A stretch of 64,000 nucleotides of DNA from assembly GCA_023460935.1 (NCBI GenBank), contig JAEWOI010000045.1, forward strand, positions 62,001 to 126,000, in the 5' to 3' direction. Positions 44,788 to 53,600 of the stretch are shown here, in pieces. Under the pieces are notes generated by a model that worked only from the letters and a program-made list of their open reading frames with translations, was not told the origin of the DNA and did no database searches. The DNA comes from Actinomycetes bacterium (lineage in GTDB: Bacteria > Actinomycetota > Actinomycetes > Propionibacteriales > Propionibacteriaceae). Both the position numbers and the translations under genes were made by a program. Within the stretch, counting starts at the first letter, position 1. The number at the start of each line of letters is the position of its first letter.

Positions 44788-45842
44788 TCAAGTACCTCGG
44801 CTCGAAACGCCGGCTGCTCGACCAGCTCGGCCAGCTGTACACCGATTCCGGTGGCGGCAGCGCGCTCGACCTGTTCACCGGGACCACCCGGGTGGCGCAG
44901 GAGTTCAGCCGTCGGGGAGCCCACGTCACCTGCGTCGACACGGCTGCCTACGCCGAGGTGCTGGCGCAGTGCTACGTGGTTACCGACTCCGCGGACGTCG
45001 ACCCGGCGGAGCTCGGCGAGGCGTTGGCCCGGCTGGAGGCCCTGCCCGGCCGCCGCGGCTACGTCACCGAGGTGTTCTGTGAGCGGGCCCGCTACTTCCA
45101 CCCGGACAACGGGCAGCGGATCGACGCCATCCGCGAGGGCATCGACGAGTGGTACGCAGACTCACCGCTGCGCCCGGTGCTGCTGACCGCGCTGCTGGAG
45201 GCGGCCGACCGCGTCGACTCGACCGTCGGCCTGCAGATGGCCTACCTGAAGGAGTGGGCGCCGCGCGCTCTGCGCCCGCTGCGGCTGCGGGCACCGCAGC
45301 TCACCCCGGGCACGGGACGGGCGGTGCGTGGCGACGCGGTGGCGCTGGCGCCCGTGCTGGACGCGGTGGACCTGGCCTACCTCGACCCGCCGTACAACCA
45401 GCACCGCTACTTCACCAACTACCACGTCTGGGAGACGCTGGTGCGCTGGGACTCCCCAGAGCACTACGGGGTGGCGTGCAAGCGGGTGGACGCCCGCGAC
45501 GCGGCCACCCGCAGCCCGTTCAACTCCCGCAAGGAGATGCCGGCAGCCCTCGCCGCCGTCGTGGCAGCGGTGCGGGCCATCACGATGCTGGTCTCGTTCA
45601 GCAACGAGGGCTTCCTGCCGCTCGCCGAACTGGTGGAGATCTGCGCCGTCCGCGGCCACCCGGTCGAGGTGCTCGCTTTCGACACGCGGCGCTACATCGG
45701 CCAGCGGCTGGGCGTGTTCTCCCCCAAGGGGGTGCGCGTGGGCGTGCCGGGTCCCGAGCGCAACGTCGAGTACGTGCTGGTCAGCCGGCCGGAACCGCTG
45801 CCAGCCCGCGAGCCGGAAGCCCTGGCTGCGTTCAGCCGCTGA
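44784..45842 (+). CDS. Orphan D12-class adenine-N6 DNA methyltransferase (Dam family)
   Basis: A 352-aa SAM-dependent methyltransferase. N-terminal LIKYLGSKRRLLDQL and DLFTGTTRVAQEFSRRG (motif X/I region), central helical target-recognition part, and catalytic motif IV YLDPPYNQHRYF (about 199-210). It methylates adenine N6; the recognition sequence cannot be read from this. The TTG at 44784 starts inside the protease stop codon (TTGA), so low-level coupled expression is likely. No restriction endonuclease lies nearby. The 3' end overlaps the convergent lipoprotein gene by 11 bp. Confidence 0.88.
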   Translation: MIKYLGSKRRLLDQLGQLYTDSGGGSALDLFTGTTRVAQEFSRRGAHVTCVDTAAYAEVLAQCYVVTDSADVDPAELGEALARLEALPGRRGYVTEVFCERARYFHPDNGQRIDAIREGIDEWYADSPLRPVLLTALLEAADRVDSTVGLQMAYLKEWAPRALRPLRLRAPQLTPGTGRAVRGDAVALAPVLDAVDLAYLDPPYNQHRYFTNYHVWETLVRWDSPEHYGVACKRVDARDAATRSPFNSRKEMPAALAAVVAAVRAITMLVSFSNEGFLPLAELVEICAVRGHPVEVLAFDTRRYIGQRLGVFSPKGVRVGVPGPERNVEYVLVSRPEPLPAREPEALAAFSR

Positions 45843-46752
45843 CGACCAGGTTGCCGGCCACGTCGGTGACCAGGGTCTTGGGGCCGATCGTGAAGTGCAG
45901 CCGGGGCAGGCCGACGCGATCCCGGTCGTCGGCGACGACGTTCCACGGGGCGTCCTCCGGCACGTCGGGGGTGCCGCGTACGGAGTCCAGCACCCGCCAG
46001 ATCACCTCAGGGTCAACCCGCGCCGCGCTGATCAGCGGCAGGTCCACGGTCTCGGCGCGGACGTTGGTCGTCACCGGCACCTTCGCCGTCCGGGTGCGCC
46101 GGATCACCTTCTCGTCCTCGCCGGGATACTCCACCCACGCACCCTGGACGGAATCGACGGTGAGGGAGTACACCATCGTCCGGTAGCCCGTGATCGCCTC
46201 GATGCCGCGCGCGATGCCCCCGGGGGCGTCGAAGTTCAGTTGCTCGAGCAGGCTGCCGTCCGGGTTGAAGAACACCGTGCGGGACTCCGGCACCGTGGAG
46301 ACCGACATCATCACCTCGCCAGCGGAGTAGTCGACAATCGTGAGGCTCTGGTTCTCCTCCGATCCCGACATGCTGGCGGCTGCGCGGAACAGCCCGCCGA
46401 CGTCGGAGAGGTTGAACTCGGATACGTCGAAGGTGGCCTGGTCGACGTAGGCCAGGTCGCTCGGCACCTCTTCGATCTCGCCCTCTCGGTAGGCCCAGGT
46501 GACGGGCTTGTGGTCGGTGGTCAGGACGCTCACCTGCACGGTGCCGGTGGTGACCTCCACCATCAGCGCCTGCCGGTGGCCGGCCCTGGCCAGGAGCTGC
46601 TGCACCATGGCGGCCGCGGCGCCCGGCACGGTGAAGTCCCGGCCGGTGGGGCTGGTGGTGGGGGTCTGGCGGGCGCCGGGGAAGACGCAGCCGGCCAGCA
46701 GCAGGACGAACACCGCGGCCAGCGCGAGGACGGCGGGCCGACGGCAGTTCAC
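45832..46752 (-). CDS. LolA/LppX-like secreted lipoprotein
   Basis: A 306-aa lipoprotein: signal ALAAVFVLLLAGC, Cys near residue 22. The mature domain is beta-rich and might adopt the LolA-type half-barrel used by actinobacterial LprG/LppX proteins (VEVTTGTVQVSVLT, VSTVPESRTVFFNPDGSLLEQLNF, VGLPRLHFTIGPKTLVTDVAGN). I do not recognise the family with certainty, so lipid carriage is only an idea. The GTG at 46752 follows TAACCT by 6 nt. Confidence 0.7.
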   Translation of the reverse strand: MNCRRPAVLALAAVFVLLLAGCVFPGARQTPTTSPTGRDFTVPGAAAAMVQQLLARAGHRQALMVEVTTGTVQVSVLTTDHKPVTWAYREGEIEEVPSDLAYVDQATFDVSEFNLSDVGGLFRAAASMSGSEENQSLTIVDYSAGEVMMSVSTVPESRTVFFNPDGSLLEQLNFDAPGGIARGIEAITGYRTMVYSLTVDSVQGAWVEYPGEDEKVIRRTRTAKVPVTTNVRAETVDLPLISAARVDPEVIWRVLDSVRGTPDVPEDAPWNVVADDRDRVGLPRLHFTIGPKTLVTDVAGNLVVSG

Positions 46753-46758
46753 GGGACG

Positions 46759-46764
46759 AGGTTA
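46759..46764 (-). promoter_or_regulatory. Leaderless -10 box TAACCT for the lipoprotein gene
   Basis: Minus-strand TAACCT, 6 nt before the GTG at 46752; only 42 bp separate this start from the divergent glycosylase start. Confidence 0.45.
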
Positions 46765-46794
46765 GCGCGGGCCGGGGGTGGGCAGACTTTACCC

Positions 46795-47376
46795 GTGCTC
46801 GATGTGACCCTTGGCCCGCTGGAGCTGGCGCCGCTGCTGGTCGGCGCGCTGGTCACGGCCGGCCCCGTGACGCTGCAGCTGACCGAGGTCGAGGCCTACG
46901 CCGGGGCCGACGACCCGGCCGCGCACGCCTATCCCGGGCCGCGGCCCCGCACCCGTGACCTGTTCGGTCCGCCGGGCACCCTCTACTGCTACCTCTCCCA
47001 CGGGCTGCACATCTGCGGGAACGTTGTCTGTGGCCCGGCCGGCACCGGTTCTGCCGTGCTGCTGCGGGCCGGACGGGTGGTGGCCGGCATCGACGAGGCC
47101 CGGGCCCGCCGTCCGGGGGTCGCGGACGTAGCCCTGGCCCGGGGGCCGGGCAACCTCGGCCGGGCGCTCGGCTGGACCCTTGACGACTCCGGCCGCCGGT
47201 TCGGCACCGACGGGCTGGCGCTCCACGAGGGGGAGCGGTTGCCGCTGGCCTCCGGGCCACGGGTGGGCGTCAGCGTCGCGCACGGGCGGCAGTGGCGGTT
47301 CTGGGCAGCCGGCGACCCCACCGTGTCGGCCTACCGGCGCAGCCCGCGCACAGTGCCCGGACGCCACGAGTGGTGA
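46795..47376 (+). CDS. 3-methyladenine DNA glycosylase (AAG/MPG family)
   Basis: A 193-aa alkylpurine glycosylase. Family landmarks: LQLTEVEAYAGADDPAAHAYPG (catalytic Glu and the His), RTRDLFGPPGTLYCYLSHGLHICGNVVCGP, SAVLLRAGRVVAGID, ARGPGNLGRALGWT and PRVGVSVAHGRQWRFW. It flips out and removes 3-methyladenine, hypoxanthine and similar bases. Slightly shorter than average at the N-terminus. The start is GTG 46795; a GTG at 46804 is possible. Diverges from the lipoprotein and lies one gene away from an adenine methyltransferase. Confidence 0.93.
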   Translation: MLDVTLGPLELAPLLVGALVTAGPVTLQLTEVEAYAGADDPAAHAYPGPRPRTRDLFGPPGTLYCYLSHGLHICGNVVCGPAGTGSAVLLRAGRVVAGIDEARARRPGVADVALARGPGNLGRALGWTLDDSGRRFGTDGLALHEGERLPLASGPRVGVSVAHGRQWRFWAAGDPTVSAYRRSPRTVPGRHEW

Positions 47377-47394
47377 CCGGGACCGCGGTCGGGG

Positions 47395-47811
47395 CTAGGC
47401 CTTCGGCTCGCCGAGGGTCGGCGGCCCGGCCGGGTCGAGGGGCTCGGGGACACCGGGCTGGCTGGCGGCTGCGGCCTGGTCGTCGCTGAGCTCGTCCAGC
47501 GCGGCGTGCTCGGCGTCCCACTGGCCGGTGCGGTGGGCGTTGCGGCTGACCAGGTGCCCGGAGACAGGCGCGGTCATCACCTGCAGCAGCACGGCCAGCA
47601 GCAGCAGTGTGACGACTTTCGCGTCCCGCAGGCTCAGGGCAACGCCGGCCAGCACCAGCAGCAGTCCGAACACCGACGGCTTCGTCGCGGCGTGCATCCG
47701 GGTGAGGGGGTCGGGGAAGCGGACCAAGCCGACGGCCGCGGCAAGGCAGAAGAAGGCGCCGATGGCCAGGCACACGGCACCGGCGTAGTCGAGAACCAGT
47801 TCAGGAGTCAT
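47395..47811 (-). CDS. mnhG: Mrp Na+/H+ antiporter subunit G
   Basis: A 138-aa subunit with three helices: VLDYAGAVCLAIGAFFCLAAAVGLVRFPDPLTRMHAATKP is the MnhG signature, then a helix around GLLLVLAGVALSL and another at VTLLLLAVLLQVMTAPVSGHLVSRNAHR. The last 45 residues are a hydrophilic Ala/Asp/Pro tail. The ATG lies within the end of mnhF, an 11-bp overlap. Last gene of the operon. Confidence 0.92.
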   Translation of the reverse strand: MTPELVLDYAGAVCLAIGAFFCLAAAVGLVRFPDPLTRMHAATKPSVFGLLLVLAGVALSLRDAKVVTLLLLAVLLQVMTAPVSGHLVSRNAHRTGQWDAEHAALDELSDDQAAAASQPGVPEPLDPAGPPTLGEPKA

Positions 47812-48118
47812 CGCCGTCCTCACTGTCCATGGCCCGGCGGCGGTCGAACAGGCGCTGCACACCGGCCGAGGACGAGATCAGCCGGGCGACCCCGACGGCA
47901 CCGGTGAAGCCGATCAGGCAGAGGCCGAGCAGGATCGGCAGGCCGGTGCTGTTGCCGGTGGCCACCGAGTACAGCCCGACCGCCGCGATCACGATCGCGA
48001 CGATCACGTCGGAGCTGATGATCCGGTCCAGGGGGGTGGGCCCGACGACCATCCGCCACAGGCTGAGGCAGACCGCGGCGGCGAGCATGGCCCCGGTTAC
48101 CACGAGCAGCACGATCAT
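47801..48118 (-). CDS. mnhF: Mrp Na+/H+ antiporter subunit F
   Basis: A 105-aa subunit with three helices and the conserved segment RMVVGPTPLDRIISSDVIVAIVIAAVGLY, followed by ILLGLCLIGFTGAVGVARLI. The C-terminal tail is acidic. It overlaps mnhE by 4 bp and mnhG by 11 bp. Confidence 0.92.
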   Translation of the reverse strand: MIVLLVVTGAMLAAAVCLSLWRMVVGPTPLDRIISSDVIVAIVIAAVGLYSVATGNSTGLPILLGLCLIGFTGAVGVARLISSSAGVQRLFDRRRAMDSEDGDDS

Positions 48119-48654
48119 CGGCTCACCGCCTCGATGTCGGCGGCCGTGCCGAAGGCACGCACGAACCGCTCCTCGATGGCCAGGGCGTGCTTGCGCTGGT
48201 ACTCGACCGCTGCCTCGTCCGGCAGGTCGAAGATGTGCAGGTACAGCAGCCTCGGGTGGCGCGGGGTCTCCACCACCAGGGTGCCCGGCACGATCGAGAT
48301 CAGCTGGGCCACCGCCACCTGGTACAGGTCACTGTTGCTGCGCAGCGCCACTTTCACGATCCCGGGCTTCAGCTGCACCCGGGGCCGGAAGGCGACCAGC
48401 GCCAGCTGCGCGGACGCCACGGCCAGGTCACGCAGCTGCAGCACCACCAGCACCACCACCCGCCAGGGGTGGACCCTGCCGTAGTAGCGGATCGGGGCCA
48501 GCCAGAACACCACGCTGATCACCCAGCCCAGCAGGGCGCCATAGAGGATGTTGAGCAGCGAGGCCTCGCCCCACAGCATCACCCAGAACAGGGTGAGGAG
48601 CAGGACCGCCCGGCCCTGGAACCGGAACCGCAGCCGGCGGCTGGTGCTGATCAT
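48115..48654 (-). CDS. mnhE: Mrp Na+/H+ antiporter subunit E
   Basis: A 179-aa subunit: two N-terminal helices (LLTLFWVMLWGEASLLNILYGALLGWVISVVFW) and a cytoplasmic domain with SNSDLYQVAVAQLISIVPGTLVVE and LYLHIFDLPDE, the standard MnhE pattern. The start is fixed by the TGATGA junction with mnhD; a longer frame upstream is the mnhD shadow. In Mrp complexes MrpE helps assembly. Confidence 0.92.
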   Translation of the reverse strand: MISTSRRLRFRFQGRAVLLLTLFWVMLWGEASLLNILYGALLGWVISVVFWLAPIRYYGRVHPWRVVVLVVLQLRDLAVASAQLALVAFRPRVQLKPGIVKVALRSNSDLYQVAVAQLISIVPGTLVVETPRHPRLLYLHIFDLPDEAAVEYQRKHALAIEERFVRAFGTAADIEAVSR

Positions 48655-50174
48655 CAACCACCTCCCAGCACCGCGGCGATGTAGCTGCGGTCGAACAGCG
48701 CAGCGGCCGAGCGGTGGACGTAGGCGTACATCGGGCCGGCTGCGAACGTGAAGACCAGGGTGAGCACGACCAGGCCGAGGGTGGACCCGACCATCAGGAA
48801 GGGCAGCAGCCGGCCGCGCTCGGGACGCTCGTACCGGGCGGCGTTGGCCAGCACCCGGTCGCTGGCCACGCCCCAGAACGCGCGGTTCCACACCTTCGCC
48901 ATGGCGTAGAGGGTGAGCAGCGAGGTGAGTACGCCGGCGGCGACCAGTGCCCACGCCATCGGCGTCCCCACCTCCACGCCGGCCACCAGCAGGGCGAGCT
49001 TGGCAACGAAGCCCGACAGCGGCGGGATGCCGGCCAGGTTCATCGCCGGGACGAGGAACAACGCGCCGAGTACCGGCGAGATCCTGGCCAGGCCGCCAAG
49101 GCGGTCGAGTGACGTCGTGCCGCCCACGCGTTCGATCATGCCCGCCACGAGGAACAGCGTGCCCTGGATGGTGATGTGGTGAGCTGCGTAGAAGATCGAA
49201 CCGGCCAGCGCGTCCACGCCCGCGAGCGAGATCCCGAAGACCATGTAGCCGATGTGGCTGACCAGCGTGAACGACAGCATCCGCTTGATCTCCGACTGGG
49301 CCACCGCGCCCAGGATGCCGATGACCATGGTGGCGATGCCGGCCACCCCGAGCAGGGCGCTCAGCGACTCCTGGGGGAACAGCAGCGTCTGCGTGCGGAT
49401 CATCGCGTAGACCCCGACCTTGGTGAGCAGGCCGGCGAACACCGCGGTCACCGGCGCAGGCGCGGTCGGGTAGGAGTGCGGCAGCCAGGCCGAGAGCGGG
49501 AACACGGCAGCCTTGATCGCGAACACGGCGAGCAGCATCACCTGCAGCACGCCCCGCACCTCCGGCGGCAGTTCGCCGAGCCGCACAGCGAGCTGGGCGA
49601 GATTGACCGTCCCCGTGGCTGCGTAGGTGGTGGCCAGCGCCACCAGGAACAGCGCGGACGAAACGAGGTTCACCACGACGTAGACGCTCCCGGCCCGGAT
49701 GCGGTCCGGCGTGCCGCCCATGGTCAGCAGCACATAGGACGCGAACAGCAGCAGCTCGAAGCTCACGAAGAGGTTGAACAGGTCACCGGCGAGGAACGCG
49801 TTGGAGACGCCGGCCACCAGCAGCAGGAAGGTGGGGTGGAAGATCGAAACGGGGGTCTCCCGACGCATCTCGTCCGCGTCCTGCCCGGTGGAGTACACCA
49901 GCACCGCCAGCGACACCAGCGCTGCCACCAGCAGCATCAGGGCCGACAACCGGTCGGCGACCAGCACGATGCCGAGCGGCTCCGGCCAGTCACCCACCCA
50001 GAGCACCAGCGGTGCGGTGTCGGTGTACCAGACCAGCACCCCCGCGACCACGCACACCGCTGCGACCGCGGTCACCGAGACCGCACGCTGGAAGGCGGCA
50101 TTCCGGCCGCCGAGGAACGTTGCTGCCGCGCCGAGGAGGCTGAGCAGGACGGGAACGGCGAGCAGGTTGTTCAT
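48654..50174 (-). CDS. mnhD: Mrp Na+/H+ antiporter subunit D
   Basis: A 506-aa, 14-helix proton-channel subunit related to NuoN/NuoM. Seen: SFELLLFASYVLLTMGG (conserved Glu), FAIKAAVFPLSAWLPHSYPTAPAPVTAVFAGLLTKVGVYAMIR (channel lysines and helix break), SEIKRMLSFTLVSHIGYMVFG and IPPLSGFVAKLAL. Together with MnhA it forms the ion-translocating core. Overlaps mnhC by 4 bp. Confidence 0.95.
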   Translation of the reverse strand: MNNLLAVPVLLSLLGAAATFLGGRNAAFQRAVSVTAVAAVCVVAGVLVWYTDTAPLVLWVGDWPEPLGIVLVADRLSALMLLVAALVSLAVLVYSTGQDADEMRRETPVSIFHPTFLLLVAGVSNAFLAGDLFNLFVSFELLLFASYVLLTMGGTPDRIRAGSVYVVVNLVSSALFLVALATTYAATGTVNLAQLAVRLGELPPEVRGVLQVMLLAVFAIKAAVFPLSAWLPHSYPTAPAPVTAVFAGLLTKVGVYAMIRTQTLLFPQESLSALLGVAGIATMVIGILGAVAQSEIKRMLSFTLVSHIGYMVFGISLAGVDALAGSIFYAAHHITIQGTLFLVAGMIERVGGTTSLDRLGGLARISPVLGALFLVPAMNLAGIPPLSGFVAKLALLVAGVEVGTPMAWALVAAGVLTSLLTLYAMAKVWNRAFWGVASDRVLANAARYERPERGRLLPFLMVGSTLGLVVLTLVFTFAAGPMYAYVHRSAAALFDRSYIAAVLGGG

Positions 50175-50599
50175 TCGCTCACCACGTCCTCACCGGTGTC
50201 GGAGAAGCCGAGTTCCTCGTAGCTGCCGGAGGTCTGGTCTGCCTTGGCGCGGGCGGCGAGCCGGGCGTCCTCTGCGTCGTCGGCGACCTCGTCGTGGCCG
50301 TGGATCTGGAAGCTGCGGTAGGCCATGGTCATCACGAAGGCTGCCACGCTGAGCGTGATCACGATCGCGGTGAGCACCATCGCCTGCGGCAGCGGGTCGC
50401 TCATCTCGGCCTTCGGGGTGAGCCCGATGATCGGCGGGCCGCCGGCGGGCCCCGAGGCCAGCAGGAACAGCGCGCTGATCCCGTTGCTGGCCAGCACCAC
50501 CCCGACCAGGATCCGCGAGAGCGATCGCTCGGTGATCAGGTACAGGCCGCACGCGATGAGCACGCCGGCGACGAGGGCGAGGGTGAGGTTGGCCGGCAT
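50171..50599 (-). CDS. mnhC: Mrp Na+/H+ antiporter subunit C
   Basis: A 142-aa subunit homologous to NuoK: LALVAGVLIACGLYLITERSLSRILVGVVLASNGISALFLLASG, then DPLPQAMVLTAIVITLSVAAFVMTMAYRSF. The last 40 residues are an acidic tail. The start is defined by a TGATG overlap with mnhA; the reading frame continues upstream through mnhA in another frame and is not coding. Confidence 0.93.
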   Translation of the reverse strand: MPANLTLALVAGVLIACGLYLITERSLSRILVGVVLASNGISALFLLASGPAGGPPIIGLTPKAEMSDPLPQAMVLTAIVITLSVAAFVMTMAYRSFQIHGHDEVADDAEDARLAARAKADQTSGSYEELGFSDTGEDVVSE

Positions 50600-53514
50600 C
50601 ACACCCACCTCCGGCCGGGGATCGCACGGTTGGAGTTGGGCTCTGGCGCCGGCGTCAGCTCCTCGCGGGCGTGGAGGTCGATGCCGCTGCCCAGGCTGCG
50701 GCCCAGGTCGAGCATCATGCCGAGCACCACGAGGTAGACGCCGACGTCGAAGGCGGTGGAGGAGACCAGGTGGATGTCGCCCAGCAGGGTCCACTGTCCC
50801 CACGGCGTGGCCAGGTACTCCCAGCCGGGGATGCGGATGTGCACGTCGTAGCTCTGGAAGATCAGCCCGCCCACGGCCAGCGGGGCGACAGCGGTGAGCA
50901 CAGACAACAGCAGCCCGCTGCCCAGCACGACGCCAGCCGGCAGTGGCAGTGCCTCGTCCAGTTCGGAGCGGCCGCCGGCCAGGTAGCGCACGAGCAGCGC
51001 CGTTCCGGCCACCAGCCCGCCGGCGAAGCCGCCGCCGGGGAGGTTGTGGCCGGCCACCAGCAGGTAGATCGAGACCATGATCATCACCGGGAACAACAGC
51101 CTGGTGACCACCTCGAAGATCAGGGAGCGCTGGGCGGCCGGCAAGGACCTGCTGCCTTGCAGCCAGCCCCTGGTCGGGCCGTCGGCGTGCACCTTCGCGC
51201 GCTGCAGCGGACGCGCCCGTCCGCGCAGGAAGATCAGGCTGGCCACCCCGGTGGCGGCGATGCTGAGCACAGCGATCTCCCCGATCGTGTCCCAGGCCCG
51301 GGTGTCGACCAGCACCACGTTGACGATGTTGTTGCCGTAGCCGAAGCCCTTGGCCGTCTCGTGGTACGGCTCCGAGACCGGTGTCGCCGTCCGGGAGCCG
51401 AGGGTGAGCAGCGCGACCAGGCTGATCGCCAGGCCGGTGCCGGCGGAGATCACGATGCGCCACCACCGGCTGGAACGCAGCGGCCGGTCGGTGAAGTACT
51501 TGGGCAGCTTGCGCAGCACCAGCAGGAACACCAGCAGCGAGACGGTCTCGACCAGCACCTGGGTGAGGGCCAGGTCGGGTGCGCCGTGGAGGAGGAACAG
51601 CGCGGCCGTGCCGTAGCCGGTCACGCCCAGCAGCAGGATCGCGCGCAGCCGGCCGCGGGAGGTGGCGACCAGCACCGCTGCGACCACCACCAGCACCGCG
51701 ACGACCACCTGCCCGGGGTTGTCGGCCAGCCTCACCTCCGGCCAGTCGCGGACGCCGGACAGCGTGAAGAACAGCGCTGCGGTGAGCACGGCCAGGATGG
51801 TGCCGACGTAGCGGGCGAGCGAGCCGCTCTGGGTGAGGTTGGTCACCTCCACGGCCAGCCGGTCGATGCTGCGCATGGTGTTGCGGTAGAAGTCGGCGGC
51901 GCCGACGACCTGCGGGAACGTCTGCTGCACCTTCGCGATCCGCTCCCGCTGCCAGAAGAGCACGGCGCCGGCGAGGATGGCCGCCGCTGAGGCGTACAGC
52001 GGCACTCCCGGGGCGGGGATGAGCTTCAGGCCGTGGCTGGGTTCGCCCAGCGGCAGGGATTCGGCGTACGGCTGCAGCAGTGCGGTGAGCTGCTCGCCGA
52101 GGAAGCCGGCGACGAGCCCGCCCAGGCCCAGCAAGGCAGGGGCCACGACAGCGGTCCTGGCCGGCTGGTGGGCCGCGGACTCCGGCACGCCCGGCTTGCT
52201 GGCGAACGCGCCCCACCAGAAGCGCAGCGAGTACGCGACGGTGACCGCAGAGCCCAGCACCACCACGCCGAACAGCGCCCAGGCCGGCACCGGCGCGATG
52301 CCGGTGCCGTCGCCGGCGAGCGTGAGGTTGGCCAGGCCTTCCAGGCCGACCTCCTTGGCGATGAAGCCGAGGGTCGGTGGCACGCCGGCCATGGAGGCCG
52401 TCGCCAGCGCAGCCACGGTGGCCGTGACCGGCAGCCTGCGGTACAACCCGCTGAGCTGGCTGAGCTGCCTGGTGCCGGCGGAGTGGTCGACGATGCCGAC
52501 CACCAGGAACAGGGTTGCCTTGAACAGGGCGTGGGCCACCACCATCGCCAGCCCGCCGAGGGCCGCCGCCCTGGTGCCGGTGCCCAGCAGCAGGATCATG
52601 AACCCCAGCTGGCTGACCGTGCCGTAGGCGAGCAGGAGTTTGAGGTCGTCCTGGCGGAGGGCCCGCCAGCCGCCGAGGAACAGGGTGAGCGCGCCCAGCA
52701 CCCACACCGCGGGCCGCCACCCCGGTTCCGCTGCCAGCACCGGGGCGAGCACAGCGACCAGGTACACCCCGGCCTTCACCATGGCGGCGGCGTGCAGGTA
52801 GGCCGAGATCGGGGTGGGTGCGGCCATCGCACCGGGTAGCCAGAAGTGGAACGGGACCAGTGCCGACTTGCTGAGCGCGCCGACCAGGACCAGCAGCGCT
52901 GCCGCCGTGACGACCGGCCCGGACGGGGGAGCTGCCAGGATCGCGGCGAGGCTGAAGGTGCCGGCGGCCTGGCCGAGGGCGAGGAAGCCGACCAGCATCG
53001 CCAGCCCACCGGTGGTGGTGACGATCAGGGCGGTGAGTGCGGCAGACCGGTTGGCCCGCCGGGTGGGGTCGTGCCCGATCAGCAGGTACGACAGGACGGT
53101 GGTGGCTTCCCAGAAGACGTAGATCGCGATCAGGTCGTCCGCGGTGACCAGCCCGATCATCGCCGCGCAGAACGCTGTCAGCAGGCCCACAACGCGGGTC
53201 TGCGGTGCTTCGTCGGCGAAGTACCAGCGGCAGTAGACCAGCACCAGCACCCCGATACCGGTGACGATCATCGCCAGCACCCACTGCACGAGGCCGAGGT
53301 GGAAGCTGACCGCCACCCCCAGCTCCGGAATCCACCAGACGGCCTCGGTGTACGGCTGCCCGGCCAGCACCTGGGGCGCCACGGCCAGCAGCCACCCGAA
53401 GGCTGCCGCCGGAGCCAGCGCGGCCACCCAGAACGCGCGCTGGCCGAGCAGGCGGGTGAACATCGGGGCTGCCACAGACCACACCAGGTGAGCTGTGATC
53501 AGCGCCAACAGCAC
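50599..53514 (-). CDS. mnhA: Mrp Na+/H+ antiporter subunit A fused to subunit B
   Basis: A 971-aa NuoL-like subunit. Residues 1 to about 500 hold the antiporter-like core (IAIYVFWEATTVLSYLLIG with the essential Glu, LSKSALVPFHFWLPGAMAAPTPISAYLHAAAMVKAGVYLV, FIAKEVGLEGLANL). Further helices follow, including ALTQVLVETVSLLVFLLVLRKLP. From about residue 800 the MnhB portion starts (LIFEVVTRLLFPVMIMVSIYLLVAGHNLPGGGFAGGLVAGTALL). No separate mnhB exists in the operon. The GTG start has AGGTGGG upstream. Function: export of Na+ in exchange for H+, alkaline and salt tolerance. Confidence 0.95.
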   Translation of the reverse strand: MLLALITAHLVWSVAAPMFTRLLGQRAFWVAALAPAAAFGWLLAVAPQVLAGQPYTEAVWWIPELGVAVSFHLGLVQWVLAMIVTGIGVLVLVYCRWYFADEAPQTRVVGLLTAFCAAMIGLVTADDLIAIYVFWEATTVLSYLLIGHDPTRRANRSAALTALIVTTTGGLAMLVGFLALGQAAGTFSLAAILAAPPSGPVVTAAALLVLVGALSKSALVPFHFWLPGAMAAPTPISAYLHAAAMVKAGVYLVAVLAPVLAAEPGWRPAVWVLGALTLFLGGWRALRQDDLKLLLAYGTVSQLGFMILLLGTGTRAAALGGLAMVVAHALFKATLFLVVGIVDHSAGTRQLSQLSGLYRRLPVTATVAALATASMAGVPPTLGFIAKEVGLEGLANLTLAGDGTGIAPVPAWALFGVVVLGSAVTVAYSLRFWWGAFASKPGVPESAAHQPARTAVVAPALLGLGGLVAGFLGEQLTALLQPYAESLPLGEPSHGLKLIPAPGVPLYASAAAILAGAVLFWQRERIAKVQQTFPQVVGAADFYRNTMRSIDRLAVEVTNLTQSGSLARYVGTILAVLTAALFFTLSGVRDWPEVRLADNPGQVVVAVLVVVAAVLVATSRGRLRAILLLGVTGYGTAALFLLHGAPDLALTQVLVETVSLLVFLLVLRKLPKYFTDRPLRSSRWWRIVISAGTGLAISLVALLTLGSRTATPVSEPYHETAKGFGYGNNIVNVVLVDTRAWDTIGEIAVLSIAATGVASLIFLRGRARPLQRAKVHADGPTRGWLQGSRSLPAAQRSLIFEVVTRLLFPVMIMVSIYLLVAGHNLPGGGFAGGLVAGTALLVRYLAGGRSELDEALPLPAGVVLGSGLLLSVLTAVAPLAVGGLIFQSYDVHIRIPGWEYLATPWGQWTLLGDIHLVSSTAFDVGVYLVVLGMMLDLGRSLGSGIDLHAREELTPAPEPNSNRAIPGRRWV

Positions 53515-53548
53515 CCGCCCACCTCCGCCTGAGTTTCGTGTTTGTCCG

Positions 53549-53554
53549 ACCTTA
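53549..53554 (-). promoter_or_regulatory. Candidate -10 box TAAGGT for the mnh operon
   Basis: Minus-strand TAAGGT, the same hexamer as at mfd, about 35 nt before the mnhA GTG, leaving a short leader that contains the RBS. Confidence 0.4.
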
Positions 53555-53600
53555 CCGGCACGGTCCGAACGCGGGGGAGGTGGTGTTGGTGGGTAAAGGG

